Origin: an uncultured Actinomycetes bacterium
Lineage (GTDB): Bacteria; Actinomycetota; Actinomycetes; S36-B12
NCBI GenBank assembly: GCA_913061025.1
Contig: CAJXUJ010000093.1
Span: 1 to 5,393, forward strand
DNA: 5,393 nt
Direction: 5' to 3'
Positions 1 to 5,393 of the stretch are shown here, piece by piece. The translations under genes and the position numbers were made by a program. How positions within the stretch are numbered: the stretch's first letter is position 1; every line of letters starts with the position of its first letter. The notes under the pieces were generated by a model. That model did not search any database. It was not told the origin of the DNA and saw only the letters and a program-made list of their open reading frames with translations.

Positions 1-1098
1 CACCCACTGGAGCCAACAGTGAAAGTCAACGGACGTGGCTCGAGCCTCTGCAAACTCGCTCACCGCCGGACTCGATGCATCGCGGAATTCAGCTGGCCAC
101 TGCCGGTAGTCGATTCCGCAATCCTCGGCCAACACGCACCACGTCGCGAACGACCGCACACCCGGATCGTTGGCGAATTCCTCGTAGGAGCGTTGCCGCT
201 CCGGTGAGCGAGGGGCGTCGAAAATCAACTCGAGGCCCTCACGCATGGATGCCCAAGAACGCTCTCGATCAACGCGCGCATCGGCGGAATCGAACGGCGG
301 CCAACTCTGCTGGCGCAACTCCCGGACCCGCGCCCGCTGCTCTTCGGACAAGGAGGCAACCTCGTCGATGTCCTCTATGCGGATCATCAGCGGGGTCCAG
401 AACCGTCGCGATGTGGGCAGATAGGGCGATGGCACTCCCGGTACGGGTGCGTGCAATGGATTGACCAGGATGAAACCGGCGCCACCTTCACGAGCACTCC
501 ATTGCGCCGCGTCGACAACATCGCGGATATCGCCGATTCCCCACGACCGGGATGACGGCCACGCATAGACCTGCTCCATCAGTCCCCATTGACGGCCACC
601 GATGATCGATTCCGGATCCAGCGACGCCGGCGCCACCGCCAGTGGACATTCCGCAGATACCGAATCGCCACGAACCTCGATGCGATGCCACCCGACCGGT
701 AGGTCAGCGGGAACCCCGAAACTCGCTTCGCCGATCAGGACCCCGTCTACCTCGACCGGGTCAACCCACCAATCCCACTGCGGCAGGGCAACCGACGTTC
801 CGTCCTCGAGGACTACGTGCGCCGTCACGGTCTCCCCGTGGGGTACGTGCACCCACAGGCGTCGCTCCTCGCCCTGCCAGGTGATGAAGACCGGGGGTAT
901 GACGCGCCGCCACTCGCGCAGGCGAGCGTCTTCCAGGCTTTGCGCGATCGCGTCGTCGCTGGTGGCATCGACTCCGAGGGCGGCGAGCACCGCGCGAATG
1001 ACGTCGTCTGCGACCTGGACGTGGTTGCCCGCCTGGCCCCAGTACTCGGTCGCAACGCGATGAGCCGCGGCAAGGTCATGCAGCGCTGCTCGGTTCAC
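1..1098 (-). CDS. malQ: 4-alpha-glucanotransferase (amylomaltase), N-terminal half, C-terminus beyond the left edge
   Basis: An uninterrupted 366-codon minus-strand frame runs from a GTG at 1098 off the left edge. Known for the family (GH77): it disproportionates alpha-1,4-glucans by moving maltosyl or longer units between maltodextrins, in the cytosol, within maltose/glycogen metabolism. Seen here: residues 1 to about 165 look like the N-terminal extension (helical start, then beta-rich segments) found in MalQ of the E. coli and actinobacterial type. The GH77 barrel then begins with SRSWGIGD (about 183-190), AGFILVNPLHA (207-217) and PSPYLPTSRRF (223-233), which are strong signatures; WLQW (362-365) sits just before the cut. 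The catalytic residues lie in the missing C-terminal half, so activity cannot be judged. The GTG at 1098 is chosen because GGAGGA (1111-1106) lies 7 bases upstream; a second in-frame GTG at 1113 overlaps that site and has none of its own. Divergent from the peptidase gene. Confidence 0.93.
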   Translation of the reverse strand, partial: MNRAALHDLAAAHRVATEYWGQAGNHVQVADDVIRAVLAALGVDATSDDAIAQSLEDARLREWRRVIPPVFITWQGEERRLWVHVPHGETVTAHVVLEDGTSVALPQWDWWVDPVEVDGVLIGEASFGVPADLPVGWHRIEVRGDSVSAECPLAVAPASLDPESIIGGRQWGLMEQVYAWPSSRSWGIGDIRDVVDAAQWSAREGGAGFILVNPLHAPVPGVPSPYLPTSRRFWTPLMIRIEDIDEVASLSEEQRARVRELRQQSWPPFDSADARVDRERSWASMREGLELIFDAPRSPERQRSYEEFANDPGVRSFATWCVLAEDCGIDYRQWPAEFRDASSPAVSEFAEARATSVDFHCWLQWV

Positions 1099-1105
1099 GC
1101 TCTGC

Positions 1106-1111
1106 TCCTCC
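1106..1111 (-). promoter_or_regulatory. Ribosome-binding site of malQ
   Basis: GGAGGA on the minus strand lies 7 bases before the GTG at 1098. It decides the start over the in-frame GTG at 1113. It is also one arm of a perfect inverted repeat, described separately. Confidence 0.75.
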
Positions 1112-1119
1112 ACGGAGGA
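1106..1119. repeat. Perfect inverted repeat over the malQ ribosome-binding site
   Basis: TCCTCC (1106-1111), a 2-base spacer, then GGAGGA (1114-1119): a perfect 6+6 palindrome whose one arm is the malQ Shine-Dalgarno sequence. In RNA a 2-base loop is sterically tight, so a folded form would have to open one or two base pairs at the loop. It could sequester the ribosome-binding site, serve as a protein-binding site in DNA, or simply be a chance complement of the ribosome-binding site. The sequence alone does not decide. Confidence 0.35.
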
Positions 1120-1120
1120 A

Positions 1121-1126
1121 ACGCTA
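1121..1126 (-). promoter_or_regulatory. Candidate -10 element for malQ
   Basis: TAGCGT on the minus strand fits the TANNNT consensus of actinobacterial housekeeping promoters. Initiation about 7 bases downstream (near 1114) would give a leader of about 16 bases carrying the GGAGGA ribosome-binding site. No good -35 hexamer is seen 16-18 bases upstream, which is common in actinobacteria. Tentative, resting on a single degenerate hexamer. Confidence 0.35.
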
Positions 1127-1143
1127 CGCACTGCCGGGGGACC

Positions 1144-1149
1144 TAGGGT
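1144..1149 (+). promoter_or_regulatory. Candidate -10 element for the peptidase gene, leaderless geometry
   Basis: TAGGGT matches TANNNT and ends 6 bases before the ATG at 1156, so transcription would start at or next to the A of the start codon. This is the usual geometry of leaderless genes in actinobacteria. No TTGACA-like -35 is seen. The competing reading is that GGGTGG (1146-1151), 4 bases before the ATG, is a poor and too-close Shine-Dalgarno sequence of a leadered transcript. Confidence 0.4.
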
Positions 1150-1155
1150 GGCGGC

Positions 1156-3234
1156 ATGACCCGCGAATACCCCGAAGCAGCACGCGACGACGTCATCGAC
1201 GACATGCACGGTGTGAAGGTTGCCGACCCGTACCGATGGCTAGAACAGGCCGACGACGCACGAACGGTCGAGTGGATGGCTGCTCAGTCGACGCTCTTCG
1301 AAGCCGAACGCGCCGGTTGGTCCATGCGGGAGGAATTCGCCGACAAGGTCAGCGCCCTTCTCGGGTCCGGAGCCATCTCGCTGCCCGTCCATCGTGGGGA
1401 TCGCGTCTTCTTCACACGGCGCGAGCCCGGTCAGCAGTTCGGTGTGCTGTTCGTGCGCGAAGCAGATGGGACCGAGCGAGTGCTCATCGATCCGATGGAG
1501 CTAGACGAATCGGGCAGCACCACGCTTGACGCGTGGCAACCCTCCAAGGAGGGCGACCGCCTGGCCTACCAACTATCCGAAGGTGGCACCGAAGAGTCGG
1601 TTCTTTACGTGATGGACGTCGCAAGCACAGAGACGATAGACGGCCCGATCGATCGCTGCCGCTACTCCCCCGTGGCCTGGATCCCCGGCGGCGATTCCTT
1701 CTACTACGTGCGGCGCCTACCTCCCGAGGATCTCCCCGAATCGGAGCAGGGGTTCCACCGCCGGGTGTTCTGGCACAAGGTCGGCGAATCAACCGATACC
1801 GACGCCAACGTCTTTGGCGCCGGGATGACGATGACCAATTACTACGGCGTTGAGGTCTCCCGCGACGGTCGGTGGCTGCAGGTGTCTGCTGCGGAGGGAA
1901 CCGAGCCCCGCAACGATCTGTGGGTTGCGGACCTGACACAGTCGCCCGCCGCATGCCCGGCATTCCAGCAGGTTCAGGCGGACGTCGATGCGCAAACCTC
2001 GTTCACCTTTGGTCGTGATGGTCGCGTCTACGTTTCGACCGACCTTGACGCGCCGCGCGGGCGCCTCGCGGTGACTGAGCCGGGAGCATGGTCGCCCGAT
2101 CAGTGGACCGATGTCATTCCCGAGGACGCAGAGGCAGTCTTGGAATCGGTCGCGCACCTGGACGGACCGGAACTCGAACACGATCTCCTGCTTGCGACCA
2201 GCACGGCACACGGCATCGCAACCATGAATCTCTACCGCGCGGACACAGGCGAGCTGGTTCGCAGTATTGAGTTGCCCGGCGCCGGAACGGTGGCCGGACC
2301 GATCGAGAGGCCCACCGGCGGCCCGGTCGTGTGGTTCGCCTACACCGACCACACCCAGGTGCCCACTCTCTACTCGTTCGACGCTCGAACAGGTGAGGTG
2401 CAGCTCTACGCGACTCCTCCGGGCACCGTTGACGTTCCCGACGTTCACTCGCAGTTGGTGACGTATACGTCGAAGGACGGCACCGAGGTTCGCCTGTTCA
2501 TCGTCTCACCCACCGCGGAGCCCGACCGTCCGCGACCGACGGTGCTCTACGGATACGGCGGCTTCGGTATCCCGATGCAGCCCGGTTTCTCCGCCGCGAT
2601 CCTTGCGTGGGTTGCCTCTGGTGGCGTCTGGGCCGTCGCGTGCTTGCGCGGTGGAGGGGACGAGGGTGAGGACTGGCACCGCGACGGCATGCTCGACAAA
2701 AAGCAGAACGTCTTCGACGATTTCCACGCCGCCGCCGAGTACTTGAGCGAAGAAGGATGGACCACTCCGGCGAACCTCGGAATCTATGGAGGCTCGAACG
2801 GTGGGCTCCTGGTGGGCGCGGCACTCACCCAACGTCCGGACCTTTTCAATGCGGTGGTCTGCGTTGCTCCGCTTCTCGACATGATCCGTTACACGACCAG
2901 CGAACTCGGTCCGACATGGACGGTCGAGTACGGCGATCCAGAGGACCCAGAGCAATTCAGTTGGCTGCACGCCTACTCGCCGTATCACCGGGTAGTGGAG
3001 GGCACCAACTATCCAGCCACGATGTTCGCTGTCTTCGACAACGACACCCGCACCGATCCCATGCACGGCCGCAAGATGTGTGCCGCGACTCAGGCCGCTA
3101 CCAGCGGCGATCGACCGATCCTGCTGCGATCGGAAGGCAACGTCGGGCACGGGGCGCGCAAACTCGATGCCGCTGTTGAGGAAACCGCCGACACGCTGGC
3201 GTTCCTCGCTCGCTGGACCGGCATGGAAGGCTAG
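1156..3234 (+). CDS. Prolyl oligopeptidase (S9A family serine peptidase)
   Basis: A complete 692-residue protein, close to the usual 680-720 of the family. Known role: cytosolic cleavage on the carboxyl side of proline in short peptides (under about 30 residues), with the beta-propeller acting as a size filter. Seen here: an N-terminal start typical of the family (DMHGVKVADPYRWLE), a beta-rich propeller at about 75-430, then an alpha/beta-hydrolase domain. YGYGGF (465-470) carries the oxyanion-hole tyrosine Y467. The nucleophile is S547 in GGSNGG, the acid D630 in DNDTR, and the base H665 in GHGAR. W588 and Y592 in TWTVEYG and R632 match the porcine enzyme's proline-stacking Trp595, Tyr599 and substrate-binding Arg643, which supports true prolyl specificity rather than oligopeptidase B. 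There is no signal peptide or membrane segment, so it is probably intracellular. The ATG at 1156 is chosen from the family-typical N-terminus and the -10 spacing. It probably heads an operon with the channel gene 5 bases downstream. Confidence 0.93.
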   Translation: MTREYPEAARDDVIDDMHGVKVADPYRWLEQADDARTVEWMAAQSTLFEAERAGWSMREEFADKVSALLGSGAISLPVHRGDRVFFTRREPGQQFGVLFVREADGTERVLIDPMELDESGSTTLDAWQPSKEGDRLAYQLSEGGTEESVLYVMDVASTETIDGPIDRCRYSPVAWIPGGDSFYYVRRLPPEDLPESEQGFHRRVFWHKVGESTDTDANVFGAGMTMTNYYGVEVSRDGRWLQVSAAEGTEPRNDLWVADLTQSPAACPAFQQVQADVDAQTSFTFGRDGRVYVSTDLDAPRGRLAVTEPGAWSPDQWTDVIPEDAEAVLESVAHLDGPELEHDLLLATSTAHGIATMNLYRADTGELVRSIELPGAGTVAGPIERPTGGPVVWFAYTDHTQVPTLYSFDARTGEVQLYATPPGTVDVPDVHSQLVTYTSKDGTEVRLFIVSPTAEPDRPRPTVLYGYGGFGIPMQPGFSAAILAWVASGGVWAVACLRGGGDEGEDWHRDGMLDKKQNVFDDFHAAAEYLSEEGWTTPANLGIYGGSNGGLLVGAALTQRPDLFNAVVCVAPLLDMIRYTTSELGPTWTVEYGDPEDPEQFSWLHAYSPYHRVVEGTNYPATMFAVFDNDTRTDPMHGRKMCAATQAATSGDRPILLRSEGNVGHGARKLDAAVEETADTLAFLARWTGMEG
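3225..3230 (+). promoter_or_regulatory. Ribosome-binding site of the mechanosensitive channel gene
   Basis: GGAAGG lies inside the last codons of the peptidase gene, 9 bases before the ATG at 3240. AGGA (3233-3236) overlaps the peptidase stop but is only 3 bases from the ATG. A site inside the upstream gene with a 5-base intergenic gap is consistent with translational coupling. Confidence 0.55.
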
Positions 3235-3239
3235 GAACT

Positions 3240-4352
3240 ATGAGCGACCTCACGGAAATTTGGGACAGCGTCAACAAGGCCCTCCCCGTGGAACTCCTGC
3301 TGCGAATAGCGCTGATCGTCATCATCGCGTTGATAATCCAAATCATCGGCGGCCGTGCCATCCGCAAATCGGTTCAAGCCGTCACCAATCGCGCGCCCAA
3401 GCGCCGCCCTGGGCAACTTCGAGGCGCGGACGATGCTCAACTGGCCGCCACCCTGATGGAGGATCGCCAACGGCAACGCGCGCACGCCCTGGGGTCACTG
3501 GCGCGAAACGTGCTCGTCATCGTTGTGTGGGCGGGAGCCGTCCTCACGATCCTTGGCACCGTCGGGGTGAATCTCGCTCCCATCTTGGCGAGCGGCGCGG
3601 TCCTATCGGCCGTCATCGGTTTCGGTGCTCAGACCTACATTGCGGACTACCTCAACGGCATTTCGATGATCTTCGAAGACTGGATGGGCATCGGAGACAC
3701 CGTCGAACTCGGCGGCATCGTGCTCGGCGAAGTAGAGGAAACCGCCCTCCGCTACACACGCGTGCGCGACTTCTGGGGTGTTGTCTGGTACGTGCGCAAC
3801 GGCCAGATCCAATCGGTTTCCAACCAGTCCCAGGGCTGGACGTATTCGCTCGTCGAGATCCCAGTTCCCTACGACGAGGACCTCAACAAGGTCCAGCAGG
3901 TCATTGACGCAGTCGGTGCAGACATGGGCAAGGATCCGCAGTACAACGGGGTTCTCCTCGGGGCTCCCTACTACTCCAACGTGACCGAACTGACCGCCAC
4001 GTCCGTCGTCGTACGCGTCAACACGAAAATCGTGCCCAACGGAAACCAGTGGTACGCCGGCCGCGTTATTCGGCAACGGATGAAGGAGGCCCTCGACGCT
4101 GCCGGCATCCGGATCCCCTACGACGGCATCCAGGTCCGAACCTTCCAGGCCGGTGTCCAGGAAGTGCCGCCCCGGCCGCCGTCAGAGCCGGATCAGCCGA
4201 CCCCGCGTGACTTCGCCACCGGCCATGCGGATGACAACGATCCGAGCAAGTCCAACCCGAAAGTCGCAGCCGAGACGACCGAGGACGGGCATCCGCTGCC
4301 AGCACCGCACCAGCTCATTGACAAGAACGATTCAGGAGAGGCGCGTCCCTAA
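3240..4352 (+). CDS. MscS-family mechanosensitive ion channel
   Basis: A complete 370-residue inner-membrane protein. Known role of the family: a heptameric channel opened by membrane tension that releases solutes on osmotic downshock. Seen here: TM1 at about 17-37, a charged cytosolic linker (about 39-86, with basic PKRR), TM2 at about 88-108, and the pore helix TM3 at about 112-145 (SAVIGFGAQ then ADYLNG). The beta domain follows at about 150-190 (GIGDTVELGG, TRVRDFWGVVWYVRNGQI), and the alpha/beta vestibule (PVPYDEDLNKV, AAGIRIPYDGIQV) ends near 302. Three membrane segments correspond to the small E. coli MscS layout. The WYVRNGQI and SQGW signatures resemble actinobacterial MscS homologues. 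Residues 303-370 form a low-complexity tail rich in Pro, Asp and Glu with no counterpart in E. coli MscS. The ATG at 3240 follows the peptidase stop by 5 bases, so the two are probably co-transcribed. Ion selectivity and threshold cannot be read from sequence. Confidence 0.93.
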   Translation: MSDLTEIWDSVNKALPVELLLRIALIVIIALIIQIIGGRAIRKSVQAVTNRAPKRRPGQLRGADDAQLAATLMEDRQRQRAHALGSLARNVLVIVVWAGAVLTILGTVGVNLAPILASGAVLSAVIGFGAQTYIADYLNGISMIFEDWMGIGDTVELGGIVLGEVEETALRYTRVRDFWGVVWYVRNGQIQSVSNQSQGWTYSLVEIPVPYDEDLNKVQQVIDAVGADMGKDPQYNGVLLGAPYYSNVTELTATSVVVRVNTKIVPNGNQWYAGRVIRQRMKEALDAAGIRIPYDGIQVRTFQAGVQEVPPRPPSEPDQPTPRDFATGHADDNDPSKSNPKVAAETTEDGHPLPAPHQLIDKNDSGEARP

Positions 4353-4388
4353 CTCGCGAGGTTGGCAAAACCCAGCAACACTGAGGTG

Positions 4389-5393
4389 GTGAGCCTGCAC
4401 TGCCTCGTCACCGGCGCCACGGGCTACGTGGGCGGTCGGCTCGTGCGCGAACTCCTCGCTCGAGGACACAGCGTCACGGTCCTGGCCCGAAGTCCCGAGA
4501 AACTCCGCGACTTTCCCTGGGCCGATGAGATCCGAGTGGTGCACGGAGACGCCAACGATCCAACCGCCGTCGCCGCCGCTCTCGAAGGCATCGACGTTGC
4601 TTACTACCTCATGCATTCGCTGCAGGAGGGTCCCAAACTCGAAGCGGCCGAAGCCGCGATGGCCCGCAATTTCTCTCAGGCAGCCGAGAAGAGTGGCCTG
4701 CGCCGCATCGTCTACCTCGGTGGCCTCGCCCCTGACATTCCCGAGAGCAGCATGTCGCCGCACATGCGCTCGCGCGTGCAGGTCGGACGGATTCTTCGTG
4801 AGTCGGGAATCCCGACCGTGGAGTTCCGAGCCGCAGTGATCATCGGGTCGGGCTCAGCGTCCTTCGAGATGCTCCGCTACCTGACCGAGCGCCTCCCGGC
4901 CATGATTACGCCGCGCTGGGTGCGCACCAAGACACAACCCATCGCGATTCGCGATGTGCTGCGCTACCTGGTGATGGCCGCCGATCTGCCGCCAAGTGTG
5001 AACAGGGCATTCGACATCGGTGGCCCCGAAGTTCTCACCTACGAGCAGATGATGCACCGCTACGCGGCGGTTGCCGGGCTCGGCCGACGCGTGATCTTGC
5101 CGATCAACATGCTCAGCCCGCAGTTGTCGAGCCACTGGGTCGGACTCGTCACGCCGGTGCCCCGTTCTATCGCCCGACCGCTGGTTCGATCACTGAAGCA
5201 TCCGGCTATCTGCCACGACCACGACATCGCGGAATTCATCCCCGATCCGCCCGACGGGCTGATCACCTTCGACCGCGCAGTGGAACTCGCCCTGACCCGC
5301 ATCCGGGAAGCCAACGTCGCCACCCGTTGGACTGGGGCAGCAACACCGGGAGCTCCCAGCGAACCACTCCCTGGCGATCCAGACTGGGCCGGT
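4389..5393 (+). CDS. Atypical SDR / DUF2867 (YbjT-like) NAD(P)-binding protein, C-terminus beyond the right edge
   Basis: An open frame of 335 codons continues past the window. The N-terminus has the dinucleotide-binding glycine motif TGATGYVGG (residues 8-16) after a hydrophobic first strand, followed by VAYYLMHSL (70-78) and RRIVYLGGLAP (105-115). Further on are SPHMRSRVQVG (123-133), an EFRAAVIIGSGSASFEMLRYL block and QPIAIRDVL. This pattern fits the uncharacterised SDR family of about 480-500 residues whose C-terminal domain is DUF2867, represented by E. coli YbjT. The DPDWAG at 330-335 is where that second domain should begin. No YxxxK catalytic pair is seen where classical and extended SDRs have it, so it may bind NAD(P) without being a conventional oxidoreductase; substrate and role are unknown. 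The start is uncertain: GTG 4389 gives a family-like MSLHCLVTGATG, GTG 4386 is adjacent, TTG 4362 is the only other upstream in-frame candidate, and none has a well-spaced ribosome-binding site. The gap to the channel gene is about 36 bases with no terminator, so it is probably the third gene of the operon. Confidence 0.88.
   Translation, partial: MSLHCLVTGATGYVGGRLVRELLARGHSVTVLARSPEKLRDFPWADEIRVVHGDANDPTAVAAALEGIDVAYYLMHSLQEGPKLEAAEAAMARNFSQAAEKSGLRRIVYLGGLAPDIPESSMSPHMRSRVQVGRILRESGIPTVEFRAAVIIGSGSASFEMLRYLTERLPAMITPRWVRTKTQPIAIRDVLRYLVMAADLPPSVNRAFDIGGPEVLTYEQMMHRYAAVAGLGRRVILPINMLSPQLSSHWVGLVTPVPRSIARPLVRSLKHPAICHDHDIAEFIPDPPDGLITFDRAVELALTRIREANVATRWTGAATPGAPSEPLPGDPDWAG

Noticed and set aside
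78..91. A 14-base exact repeat (CATCGCGGAATTCA), also at 5225-5238
   Set aside because: Both copies lie inside unrelated coding sequences, and isolated matches of this size are not surprising in a 5.4-kb GC-rich window. No flanking similarity is seen.
19..1146. Several plus-strand open frames across the first 1.1 kb
   Set aside because: The minus strand reads continuously as the N-terminal half of MalQ with clear family motifs; the plus-strand frames are Arg-rich shadows.
1789..3150. Long minus-strand open frames inside the peptidase gene (about 219 codons at 1789-2448 and 214 codons at 2506-3150)
   Set aside because: They are mirror frames of a high-GC gene with strong third-position G/C bias. 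Their translations have no recognisable motifs, and the plus-strand protein is unambiguous.
3080..3907. Plus-strand 275-codon frame bridging the peptidase and channel genes
   Set aside because: The translation is Arg/Pro/Ser-rich and low-complexity, typical of an out-of-frame reading, and overlaps two well-supported genes in another frame.
4353..4388. A rho-independent terminator between the channel and the SDR gene
   Set aside because: No GC-rich stem followed by a T run is present in this short gap.
4362..4390. TTGGCA (4362-4367) as a -35 element for the SDR gene
   Set aside because: At the 17-base spacer the -10 position reads GGTGGT, which does not fit TANNNT and falls on the start codons, so no promoter is claimed.
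1..5393. A defence system, mobile element or novel multi-gene system
   Set aside because: All four genes belong to recognisable families with housekeeping-like character. There are no repeats, integrase or transposase motifs, tRNA, or composition breaks. I will not name a system the sequence does not show.

Overview
The window looks like ordinary chromosome from a high-GC Gram-positive bacterium (Actinomycetota). The evidence is a base composition of roughly 60-65% GC by eye, strong G/C preference at third codon positions, GTG starts, an actinobacterial-style MalQ N-terminal half, and a possible leaderless start. I cannot place the genus. No mobile element, phage gene, CRISPR array, tRNA or rRNA is visible, and there is no gene-free stretch longer than 57 bases.

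Layout: (1) 1-1098, minus strand, carries the N-terminal half of a 4-alpha-glucanotransferase (malQ) that runs off the left edge. (2) A 57-base divergent spacer (1099-1155) holds two facing candidate -10 elements and the malQ ribosome-binding site. (3) 1156-3234, plus strand, is a complete cytosolic prolyl oligopeptidase (S9A family) with an intact Ser-Asp-His triad. (4) 3240-4352, plus strand, is a complete small MscS-type mechanosensitive channel beginning 5 bases after the peptidase stop. (5) 4389-5393, plus strand, is the N-terminal part of an atypical SDR / DUF2867 (YbjT-like) NAD(P)-binding protein that runs off the right edge.

The three plus-strand genes are closely packed (gaps of 5 and about 36 bases) with no visible terminator between them, so they probably form one transcription unit. 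Their functions do not form an obvious pathway: maltodextrin/glycogen metabolism on one side, then proline-peptide turnover, osmotic-shock relief and an uncharacterised nucleotide-binding protein. I found no convincing new multi-gene system. The points most worth a second look are the architecture of the malQ/peptidase intergenic region, the unusual pore-lining residues and long charged tail of the MscS channel, and the poorly marked start of the last gene.
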